Below, one piece after another: positions 1 through 5,217 of a stretch of 7,265 nt of DNA. A program made the position numbers and the translations under genes. Origin of the DNA: Eubacterium sp. UBA4343 (GTDB taxonomy: Bacteria > Bacillota > Clostridia > Lachnospirales > Lachnospiraceae). Under the pieces are notes generated by a model, which worked only from the letters and a program-made list of their open reading frames with translations, was not told the DNA's origin and ran no database searches. The stretch covers positions 20,255-27,519 of the forward strand of contig DGTF01000023.1 of assembly GCA_002394235.1 (NCBI GenBank), read 5' to 3'. How positions within the stretch are numbered: the stretch's first letter is position 1; each line of letters begins with the position of its first letter.

Positions 1-46
1 AATGCGAAGTATTCGTGTGCGGCGAAAAAATTGAAGGAGACCTGGG

Positions 47-80
47 GTATGCAACCTGGTGTAAACGACTCGGTGCATGC
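47..80 (+). promoter_or_regulatory. possible leader hairpin covering a short upstream ORF
   Basis: GTATGCAACC (47-56) can pair with GGTGCATGC (72-80) through eight Watson-Crick pairs and one G-U, with one bulged A and a 15-nt loop. The stem contains the ATG at 49 and ends just before the TAA at 82-84 of an 11-codon frame that has its own AAGGAG at 34-39. Ribosomes on this frame would melt the stem. There is no U-run, so it is not a terminator. A role in trpE expression is inference only; the peptide has no Trp codon. Confidence 0.2.
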
Positions 81-107
81 GTAAGCGGTATCAGGGAATT
101 TGATTAC

Positions 108-113
108 GGAGGG
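108..113 (+). promoter_or_regulatory. trpE ribosome binding site
   Basis: GGAGGG followed by a 6-nt spacer and ATG at 120. It fixes the trpE start: the same frame is open back to an ATG at 15, but that upstream start has no Shine-Dalgarno sequence, and the extra 35 residues do not resemble a TrpE N-terminus. Confidence 0.8.
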
Positions 114-119
114 AAGGTT

Positions 120-1589
120 ATGAGGCAGACATCGTTCGAAGAAGTGAAGAGGATTGCATCATCCGGTGATTACAAGCGAATTCCGGTGACGAGAGAGATT
201 CTCTCTGACATCCGGACCCCGGTGGAAACTTTGAGAGCTCTGCAGAATGTCAGTACGCACTGTTTTCTTCTGGAAAGTGTAGAGGACAGCCGTCAGTGGG
301 GCAGATACACGTTCCTTGGATTTGATCCGTCGATGGAGATTTCCTGTAAGGATCATATCCTAACCGTGAATGCCGGGGGCAAAATCAGGATGGAGACCGC
401 TCACCCGGGCATCTACATCAAACAGATTATTCATGAAAACAGATCACCCCGGATTCCCGGGCTTCCCACATTGACCGGCGGACTGGTGGGCTATTTTTCC
501 TACGATTATATACAGTACGGAGAACCGGAGCTGAAGCTGGACGCGCCGGATGAGGACAGGTTTGATGATGTGAACCTGATGCTGTTTGACAAGCTGATCT
601 GCTATGATAATTTCCGCCAGAAGATTCTTCTGATTGTCAACATCCACACGGAGTGCATGGAAACCGATTACAATAAGGCAATTCTGCAGCTCGATGAAAT
701 GGAGAACATCATCCGGAACGGGAAGCCGAAGAAAGTGCCTGCGGGACATCTGCTTGAGCCGCTGAAGCCGAAGCTCTCCCTCGAGGAGTTCACCGGGAAG
801 GTGGAAAAAATAAAACATTATATCCGGGAGGGGGATATTTTTCAGCTTGTATTTTCAAATCCAATGAAGGCGGCATATGAAGGAAGCCTGCTGAATACGT
901 ATCGTGTTCTGAGAACGACAAACCCGTCGCCTTATATGTTCTATTTTTCCGGTGATGACGTGGAAATTGCCGGCGCTTCTCCGGAAACGCTCGTGAAGGT
1001 GGAAAACGGGGAAATTCGTACATTTCCTCTGGCGGGAACAAGGCCGAGAGGACGCGACGATCAGGAAGATCAGCGTTTAGAGAAGGAGCTTCTGGCTGAC
1101 GAAAAAGAACGGGCGGAGCACAACATGCTGGTGGACCTCGGGCGGAATGATCTTGGAAGGTTATGTAAATTTGGAACCGTAGAGGTCGAAAAATATATGT
1201 GCATTGAGAAGTATTCTCACGTCATGCACATCGGCTCGGCGGTAAAGGGACAGCTTCGCGATGACAGGCAGGCTGTTGATGCGGTAGATTCCGTGCTTCC
1301 GGCAGGAACGCTCTCTGGAGCCCCGAAATTCCGGGCATGCGAGCTGATCAACGAGCTGGAACATGACAAAAGGGGGATATACGGCGGCGCAATCGGGTAT
1401 GTGGATTTCACGGGGAACCTGGATGTCTGCATCGCTATCCGACTGGCTTATAAGCGGAACGGGAAGGTATTCGTTCGCTCCGGTGCCGGAATCGTGGCAG
1501 ACAGTGTACCCGAGAAGGAATATCAGGAATGCCGGAACAAGGCAAGGGCTGTTGTAGAAGCTCTTGAGAAAGCGGAGGAAGAAGAATGA
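120..1589 (+). CDS. trpE: anthranilate synthase component I (TrpE)
   Basis: The 489-residue protein is the large subunit of anthranilate synthase. It converts chorismate plus ammonia delivered by TrpG into anthranilate and pyruvate, the first committed step of tryptophan synthesis, in the cytosol. The N-terminal domain has the LLES motif (residues 50-53), which in characterised TrpE proteins lines the tryptophan feedback site, and NPSPYM (268-273) belongs to the same pocket. Feedback inhibition by Trp is therefore expected. The chorismate-binding domain shows GDIFQ (238-242), PLAGTRPRG (303-311), EHNMLVDLGRND (333-344) and GTLSGAPK (396-403), then GGAIGY and a C-terminal GAGIVADSVPEKEYQEC. 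Length is normal for the family. LLES and the trpG neighbour favour TrpE over the homologous PabB or isochorismate synthases. The start at 120 is set by GGAGGG at 108-113. The stop overlaps the trpG start by ATGA. Confidence 0.97.
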   Translation: MRQTSFEEVKRIASSGDYKRIPVTREILSDIRTPVETLRALQNVSTHCFLLESVEDSRQWGRYTFLGFDPSMEISCKDHILTVNAGGKIRMETAHPGIYIKQIIHENRSPRIPGLPTLTGGLVGYFSYDYIQYGEPELKLDAPDEDRFDDVNLMLFDKLICYDNFRQKILLIVNIHTECMETDYNKAILQLDEMENIIRNGKPKKVPAGHLLEPLKPKLSLEEFTGKVEKIKHYIREGDIFQLVFSNPMKAAYEGSLLNTYRVLRTTNPSPYMFYFSGDDVEIAGASPETLVKVENGEIRTFPLAGTRPRGRDDQEDQRLEKELLADEKERAEHNMLVDLGRNDLGRLCKFGTVEVEKYMCIEKYSHVMHIGSAVKGQLRDDRQAVDAVDSVLPAGTLSGAPKFRACELINELEHDKRGIYGGAIGYVDFTGNLDVCIAIRLAYKRNGKVFVRSGAGIVADSVPEKEYQECRNKARAVVEALEKAEEEE

Positions 1590-2185
1590 TTCTGTTAATT
1601 GATAACTACGATAGTTTTTCTTATAACCTTTACCAGCTGATTGGCGCTCTGAATTCGGATATTCAGGTGATTCGGAATAATGAAAAAACCGTCGGGGAAA
1701 TCAGAGACATGAAGCCGGACTGCATCATCCTGTCACCGGGACCCGGGAAGCCGAAGGATGCCGGTGTCTGCGAAGAGGTTGTGAGAAAGATGGGAGGAGA
1801 GGTGCCGATCCTCGGGGTGTGCCTCGGACATCAGGCGATCTGTGAAGCATCAGGCGCCGTGATCTCTTATGCGAAACAATTGATGCACGGTAAGCAGTCC
1901 CGGGTGAAGCTTGACGTGACGGCACCGATTTTTACAGGGCTTCCGGAGGAGGTGACCGTCGGGCGGTATCATTCGCTGGCAGTTATCGAGAACACGCTTC
2001 CGCCGCATCTCAGGGAAATCGCAAGGGCCGACGACGGGGAGGTTATGGCAGTAGCAGATATCGAAAGAAAAATTTACGGATTGCAGTTTCACCCGGAATC
2101 GATTATGACGCCGGAGGGAAAACAGATGCTTCGCAATTTTCTGACGAGCAGCGGAATCGCTGCAAAGGAACAGGGCGAAGATTAA
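1586..2185 (+). CDS. trpG: anthranilate synthase component II, glutamine amidotransferase (TrpG)
   Basis: This 199-residue class I glutamine amidotransferase hydrolyses glutamine and passes ammonia to TrpE. The family catalytic triad is visible: nucleophile Cys79 in GVCLGHQAI (77-85), and His169 and Glu171 in FHPESIMT. The oxyanion segment SPGPGKPKDAG is at 50-60, and the N-terminus MILLIDNYDSFSYNL is classic for TrpG/PabA. The domain is free-standing, not fused to TrpE or TrpD. Its ATG lies inside the trpE stop (ATGA, 4-nt overlap) with a GGAGGAAG-type site in the last trpE codons, which implies translational coupling and equimolar synthesis of the two subunits. TrpG and PabA cannot be told apart by sequence alone, and such a protein may also serve folate synthesis; the operon context makes TrpG the primary role. 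Confidence 0.97.
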   Translation: MILLIDNYDSFSYNLYQLIGALNSDIQVIRNNEKTVGEIRDMKPDCIILSPGPGKPKDAGVCEEVVRKMGGEVPILGVCLGHQAICEASGAVISYAKQLMHGKQSRVKLDVTAPIFTGLPEEVTVGRYHSLAVIENTLPPHLREIARADDGEVMAVADIERKIYGLQFHPESIMTPEGKQMLRNFLTSSGIAAKEQGED

Positions 2186-2189
2186 CAAA

Positions 2190-2272
2190 ACGGCATAAAG
2201 ATACGGAGAATAGCGGAACCAGATAGAAAAGCAAAGAGCAGCAGAGCGGCATAGAGAAGTGAAGAATAGTGC
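2190..2272 (+). repeat. imperfect 27-nt direct repeat in the trpG-trpD spacer
   Basis: Copies at 2190-2216 and 2246-2272, 56 nt apart, match at 19 of 27 positions. Both contain CGGCATA early and AGAATAG late. They fill most of the 108-nt purine-rich spacer (2186-2293), which has no long hairpin and no reading frame of interest. The spacer ends in AGGAGG (2281-2286), the trpD ribosome site. This looks like an old local duplication. Confidence 0.6.
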
Positions 2273-2274
2273 AG
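2206..2274 (+). promoter_or_regulatory. NAG-triplet ladder upstream of trpD (TRAP-like pattern)
   Basis: Twelve NAG triplets begin at 2206, 2211, 2224, 2229, 2234, 2239, 2244, 2252, 2257, 2262, 2267 and 2272, so most steps are exactly 5 nt. Six are GAG or UAG, four AAG and two CAG. In Bacillus the TRAP protein binds about eleven GAG/UAG triplets separated by 2-3 nt in trp leader RNA and over ribosome sites. Here the ladder ends 7 nt before the trpD AGGAGG. Against a true site: half the triplets are the weaker AAG or CAG, and purine-rich DNA makes NAG often by chance. Confidence 0.2.
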
Positions 2275-2293
2275 TCGGACAGGAGGAACGAAA

Positions 2294-3316
2294 ATGATCA
2301 AAGAAGCTATTGAAAAAATTGTAGACAAACAGGATCTTACCTATGACGAAGCATACACCGTAATGAATGAGATCATGAGCGGAAAGACGACGCAGACCCA
2401 GAACGCCGCTTTTCTTGCCGCACTATCCACAAAATCCGCAAAGGCAGAAACGATCGATGAGATTTCCGGATGTGCGCAGGCAATGAGAGAACACGCGATT
2501 CCGGTCAGACATCCCGGGATGGAGGTCCTCGAGATTGTGGGAACAGGCGGCGACAAGTCCCATACCTTTAATATATCCACAACGAGCGCCTTTGTCATTG
2601 CGGCAGCCGGGGTAAAGGTCGCGAAGCACGGAAACCGCGCGGCTTCCTCACTTTCCGGAACTGCAGACTGCCAGGAAGCGCTCGGAGCGAATATCAATCA
2701 GGATCCGGAGAAGGCACTGCGTCTTCTGAAAGATGTGGGAGTGTGTTTCCTTTTTGCCCAGAAGTATCACACAGCCATGAAATATGTAGGAGGGATCCGC
2801 AAGGAGCTTGGCATCCGGACCGTATTTAATATTCTTGGGCCGCTAACGAATCCGGCAAATCCGGAGTACTTCCTCCTCGGCGTGTACGATGAGTATCTGG
2901 TGGAACCGATTGCCAAGGTACTGGATAAACTCGGCGTAAAACGTGCACTCGTTGTATACGGGCAGGATCGTCTGGATGAGATCTCCGCAAGCGCTCCGAC
3001 TACCATCTGTGAGCTCCGTGACGGATACTACAAGTCGATGGTCATCACACCGGAACAGTTCGGCCTGGCACGCGGCAAAAAGGAGGAGCTTGTGGGAGGC
3101 ACCGCAGAGGAAAACGCGCGCATCACAAGGGAGATCCTGAGCGGAAAGATTCAGGGAACAAAGAGAAACGCGGTGCTTCTGAATGCCGGAGCCGCAATCT
3201 ATGTCGCGGGAAAAGCTGACAGCATCGAAGAGGGAATCCGGAAGGCCGCAGAACAGATTGATAATGGGAGCGCAGAAAAAATTCTGGATGCTTATATCCG
3301 AGAATCCAATGAATAA
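2294..3316 (+). CDS. trpD: anthranilate phosphoribosyltransferase (TrpD)
   Basis: The 340-residue enzyme transfers the phosphoribosyl group of PRPP to anthranilate, giving N-(5'-phosphoribosyl)anthranilate. The N-terminal helical part (about 1-75) is followed by the PRPP/pyrophosphate-binding GTGGD (83-87), NIST (93-96) and KHGNR (111-115), the anthranilate-side segment with Arg169 in [19 protein letters not shown] (178-188), and the Mg-binding Asp228-Glu229 in LDEIS. Length is typical. The wording [11 protein letters not shown] replaces the more common APxxHPAMKHV, a form I associate with Clostridia. The ATG at 2294 has AGGAGG at 2281-2286 with a 7-nt spacer. The gene is separated from trpG by 108 nt of repeat-bearing spacer, so it is not coupled to trpG by overlap. 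Confidence 0.97.
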   Translation: MIKEAIEKIVDKQDLTYDEAYTVMNEIMSGKTTQTQNAAFLAALSTKSAKAETIDEISGCAQAMREHAIPVRHPGMEVLEIVGTGGDKSHTFNISTTSAFVIAAAGVKVAKHGNRAASSLSGTADCQEALGANINQDPEKALRLLKDVGVCFLFAQKYHTAMKYVGGIRKELGIRTVFNILGPLTNPANPEYFLLGVYDEYLVEPIAKVLDKLGVKRALVVYGQDRLDEISASAPTTICELRDGYYKSMVITPEQFGLARGKKEELVGGTAEENARITREILSGKIQGTKRNAVLLNAGAAIYVAGKADSIEEGIRKAAEQIDNGSAEKILDAYIRESNE

Positions 3317-3419
3317 AATAACGCGGATTCAAAAAGCAACCGGTATAGAGAAGATATATGCTATAGAAAGACAACGCGGATTCAGGAAACAGCCTGGACA
3401 GGGAGGATACATGATATGA
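3309..3419 (+). CDS. doubtful 36-codon ORF bridging trpD and trpC
   Basis: An ATG at 3309 opens a frame that begins inside the last trpD codons, runs through the whole trpD-trpC spacer and ends at TGA 3417-3419, sharing an ATGA with the trpC start. The product would be 36 residues, basic, starting [16 protein letters not shown], with no membrane segment or known motif. Overlaps at both ends would suit a coupling peptide. However, it lacks a clear Shine-Dalgarno sequence, and the direct repeat inside it (53-nt offset) changes frame between copies, so the coding reading is weak. It is probably fortuitous. Confidence 0.12.
   Translation: MNKITRIQKATGIEKIYAIERQRGFRKQPGQGGYMI
3320..3384 (+). repeat. 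direct repeat in the trpD-trpC spacer
   Basis: AACGCGGATTCA occurs perfectly at 3320-3331 and 3373-3384, 53 nt apart. Similarity continues downstream (AAAAGCAACC against GGAAACAGCC). Between them, TATAGAGAAG and TATAGAAAGA form a second, shorter pair. The 99-nt spacer (3317-3415) is purine-rich and ends with GGGAGG (3401-3406), the trpC ribosome site. No terminator or promoter is visible. Confidence 0.6.
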
Positions 3420-4207
3420 TATTAGACGATCTGGCGGAAGCCACAGGAAACCGCATCCGGGAACAAAAGAAAAAGATTCCTCCGGAGGAACTTCGCCGTC
3501 GGGCGGAGTCCATGAACGCGGATAGCGGATTCCCCTTTGAAGCGGCACTGGCGCGACCGGGGATGTCCTTCATCTGTGAGGTCAAAAAGGCGTCGCCGTC
3601 AAAAGGACTGATCGCGCCGGATTTTCCGTATCTGAAAATCGCAAGGGAGTATGAGGAGGCTGGCGCGTCCGCGATATCCTGTCTGACAGAGATGGATTAT
3701 TTTCTGGGCAGTGACAGGTATCTGGAAGACATCGCTGCTGAGGTGCACATACCGGTTCTTCGAAAGGATTTCACCATTGATCCGTATATGATCTGGCAGG
3801 CCAGAGTGATGGGAGCCTCAGCGGTACTTCTGATATGTGCCATCCTGAGCGAGGAGCAGATCCGGGAATTCCGGGAGATCGCGGAGGAGCTTGGGCTCTC
3901 TGCGCTTGTGGAAGCGCACGACGAACAGGAGGTTGAGACGGCGGTGCGCGCGGGAGCGCGGATCATCGGCGTAAATAACCGGAATTTGAAGAATTTTACG
4001 GTTGATGTCCGGAACTCTGTAAGGCTCAGAGACCGGATACCGGAGGGAGTTCTCTATGTATCCGAGAGCGGGATCCGCACCCCGGAGGACGTCGGAGAAC
4101 TATTCCGGAACGGCACAGATGCCGTGCTGATCGGGGAGACCCTGATGCGCAGCCCGGACAAGAAAGCAGAGCTTGATCTGCTTCGCCGGGAGTGTACCGC
4201 CAGATAA
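3416..4207 (+). CDS. trpC: indole-3-glycerol phosphate synthase (TrpC)
   Basis: The 263-residue TIM-barrel enzyme decarboxylates and cyclises carboxyphenylamino-deoxyribulose phosphate, the TrpF product, to indole-3-glycerol phosphate. Expected active-site residues are in place: Glu55 and Lys57 in ICEVKKASPSKG (53-64), Lys117 in VLRKDFTID, Glu166 in LVEAHD, Asn187 in GVNNRNL, and Glu217-Ser218 in VSESGI. The phosphate-binding GTDAVLIGE segment follows. It is monofunctional; TrpF is a separate gene, unlike the fused TrpC-TrpF of enteric bacteria. Two ATGs lie close together: that at 3411 meets a stop after two codons, while that at 3416 has GGGAGG (3401-3406) nine bases upstream and gives the normal N-terminus [14 protein letters not shown], so 3416 is the start. 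Confidence 0.97.
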   Translation: MILDDLAEATGNRIREQKKKIPPEELRRRAESMNADSGFPFEAALARPGMSFICEVKKASPSKGLIAPDFPYLKIAREYEEAGASAISCLTEMDYFLGSDRYLEDIAAEVHIPVLRKDFTIDPYMIWQARVMGASAVLLICAILSEEQIREFREIAEELGLSALVEAHDEQEVETAVRAGARIIGVNNRNLKNFTVDVRNSVRLRDRIPEGVLYVSESGIRTPEDVGELFRNGTDAVLIGETLMRSPDKKAELDLLRRECTAR

Positions 4208-4221
4208 CAAGAAACTGTTCG

Positions 4222-4297
4222 AAAGACAAAACATCTTTAAGAGACAAAAACATATTCAAGAGACAGGAATCAATTCGAAAGACAGGAACATATTCGT
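4222..4297 (+). repeat. about 19-nt degenerate tandem repeat in the trpC-trpF spacer
   Basis: Four consecutive units start at about 4222, 4239, 4258 and 4278, followed by a decaying partial unit (AAGATAAAAA, 4298-4307). Each reads roughly AARAGACARRAACATATTCG. The array is A-rich, has no strong hairpin and shows no start or ribosome site. The whole gap from the trpC stop to the preferred trpF start is 181 nt (4208-4388); the part after the array (about 4311-4388) stays open in the trpF frame. Confidence 0.65.
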
Positions 4298-4378
4298 AAG
4301 ATAAAAAATTTTGATTGACATGTCCAATGCTGAGGCAAGGGATTCTACGGCAGCATTTGCAAAGAAATACACGAATAC

Positions 4379-4383
4379 GGAGG
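4379..4383 (+). promoter_or_regulatory. ribosome binding site supporting a TTG start of trpF
   Basis: GGAGG followed by a 5-nt spacer and TTG at 4389. The alternative in-frame starts upstream, TTG at 4311 and ATG at 4320, have only A/T-rich sequence before them and no Shine-Dalgarno match. This site is the main reason to place the trpF start at 4389. Confidence 0.6.
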
Positions 4384-4388
4384 AAAAT

Positions 4389-5069
4389 TTGAAGGAAGAG
4401 CGCAAGGAACAGCGGAAGGAACAGTATAAGATAAAAATCTGCGGAATGCGCAGGAAAGAGGATATCCGGGCGGCGAACCGCTGGAGACCGGATGCGATCG
4501 GTTTCATCTGTACCTCCCGTTTTTGGCGGTACATCACGATGGAACAGGCGGCGGAGCTTCGGGCTATGCTGGATCCCTCGATCACGGCCTGTGGCGTTTT
4601 TGTGAATGAGCCCTATGAGTATATCGCGGAATACCTGAAAAGAGGAATTATCAATGCTGTTCAGCTGCATGGAGACGAGGACGAATATTACATCCGGCAG
4701 CTGCGGAAGGTCATGATTTTTCAGGATACCCTGGTGCCTGTGATCAAGGCGTTCAAGATTTCGTCGGAGAGGGACATGCTTCGCGCAAAGGCAAGTATCG
4801 CAGATTATGTGCTGCTCGACAGCGGAGCCGGAACCGGAAAGCGTTTTGACTGGAAACTGATCCGGGATATCGGCCGGCCGTTTTTTCTGGCCGGCGGCAT
4901 CACACCGGAAAACATCCGCGAGGCAGCGGAACGTTTTCGGCCATATTGCCTGGATCTGAGCAGCGGCGTGGAGACGGACCGGGTAAAGGACCCGGAAAAA
5001 ATCCGCCGGGCAATTGAGAATCTGCGAAGGCAGGACAGTACCGGCTGCTGCGCAGATCCGTTGGGGTAG
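4389..5069 (+). CDS. trpF: phosphoribosylanthranilate isomerase (TrpF)
   Basis: TrpF performs the Amadori rearrangement of N-(5'-phosphoribosyl)anthranilate to carboxyphenylamino-deoxyribulose phosphate, between TrpD and TrpC. From the TTG at 4389 it has 226 residues, somewhat longer than the usual 200-210. The family core starts at YKIKICGM with catalytic Cys18. VQLHGDED, VIKAFKIS, the catalytic Asp144 in VLLDSGAGTG, FFLAGGITPENI and LDLSSGVE follow in normal order. The extra length lies at both ends: a charged leader KEERKEQRKEQ made by a 12-nt tandem repeat, and a tail STGCCADPLG encoded by the first copy of the repeat in the next spacer. An ATG at 4320 would give 249 residues, adding MSNAEARDSTAAF and more, but has no ribosome site. 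Function is certain, the start moderately so. Confidence 0.9.
   Translation: MKEERKEQRKEQYKIKICGMRRKEDIRAANRWRPDAIGFICTSRFWRYITMEQAAELRAMLDPSITACGVFVNEPYEYIAEYLKRGIINAVQLHGDEDEYYIRQLRKVMIFQDTLVPVIKAFKISSERDMLRAKASIADYVLLDSGAGTGKRFDWKLIRDIGRPFFLAGGITPENIREAAERFRPYCLDLSSGVETDRVKDPEKIRRAIENLRRQDSTGCCADPLG
4392..4427 (+). repeat. trpF: in-frame 12-nt tandem triplication at the trpF N-terminus
   Basis: Three adjacent 12-nt units (4392-4403, 4404-4415, 4416-4427) begin AAGGAAGAG, AAGGAACAG and AAGGAACAG, and encode KEER, KEQR and KEQY directly before the conserved KIKICG strand. The period is a multiple of three, so copy-number change would keep the frame. Most TrpF proteins begin within a few residues of this strand, so the segment is an added basic/acidic leader. 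Confidence 0.75.
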
Positions 5070-5169
5070 ATTTTACAGAAGATTACAAAGCGTAATTAAC
5101 CAACAGGTCACAGCGCAGATCCGTCGGGATAGATTTTACCGGCTGCTGCGTAGATCTGCGGGCAAGATT
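5040..5169 (+). repeat. three-copy direct repeat spanning the trpF stop and the trpF-trpB spacer
   Basis: A 27-nt unit at 5050-5076 recurs at 5113-5139 with 25 of 27 identities (GCGCAGATCCG and TAGATTTTAC are perfect). The preceding 13 nt ACCGGCTGCTGCG (5040-5052) recur perfectly at 5138-5150 and lead into a diverged third copy that fades near 5169. The first copy encodes the last ten TrpF residues and its stop (TAG, 5067-5069). CGCAGATC of copies 1 (5051-5058) and 2 (5114-5121) is also complementary to GATCTGCG at 5153-5160, so alternative 8-bp pairings are possible. The rest of the 148-nt spacer shows no gene. Confidence 0.75.
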
Positions 5170-5217
5170 ATTCAGGAAACGACCATATGATATTCGTATT
5201 ATGAACTGGAGGAAAAA

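Larger units (their letters stand above)
1..119 (+). promoter_or_regulatory. 3' part of the trpE leader; no recognised regulatory family
   Basis: This stretch precedes trpE and is cut by the window edge. I see no convincing -35/-10 pair, no T-box antiterminator consensus, no tandem Trp codons and no terminator with a U-run, so the operon's main control element is probably further upstream. It does contain an AAGGAG at 34-39, nine bases before an ATG at 49 that opens an 11-codon frame (MQPGVNDSVHA, stop TAA 82-84). It also contains a potential stem between 47-56 and 72-80. Two frames stay open through parts of this region (one until TAA at 82-84), so the tail of an upstream gene cannot be excluded. 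Confidence 0.4.

Noticed and set aside
15..119. In-frame 35-codon upstream extension of trpE from ATG 15
   Set aside because: No Shine-Dalgarno sequence before ATG 15 and no similarity to TrpE N-termini; GGAGGG at 108-113 clearly serves ATG 120.
1..119. T-box riboswitch or Trp-codon attenuator before trpE
   Set aside because: No AAGGTGGTACCGCG-like antiterminator, no terminator and no adjacent Trp codons in any frame; one could still exist upstream of the window.
3411..3419. ATG at 3411 as the trpC start
   Set aside because: It reads ATG ATA TGA and stops at once; ATG 3416 gives the full conserved protein.
4315..4320. Perfect TTGACA -35 box in the trpC-trpF spacer, possible internal promoter
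   Set aside because: At 16-18 bp downstream there is only AAGGGATT-type sequence; the nearest -10 candidate (GATTCT, 4341-4346) is poor and 20 bp away.
4026..4670. 214-codon minus-strand open frame across the trpC-trpF spacer
   Set aside because: Mostly antisense to trpC and trpF with no known motif; the tandem repeat in the spacer simply lacks stops in this frame.
4873..4895. GC-rich hairpin with a T-run in trpF (GCCGGCC / GGCCGGC)
   Set aside because: A perfect 7-bp stem, but the six T residues are in the loop, not after the stem, and it lies in the conserved coding segment GRPFFLAGG; not a terminator.
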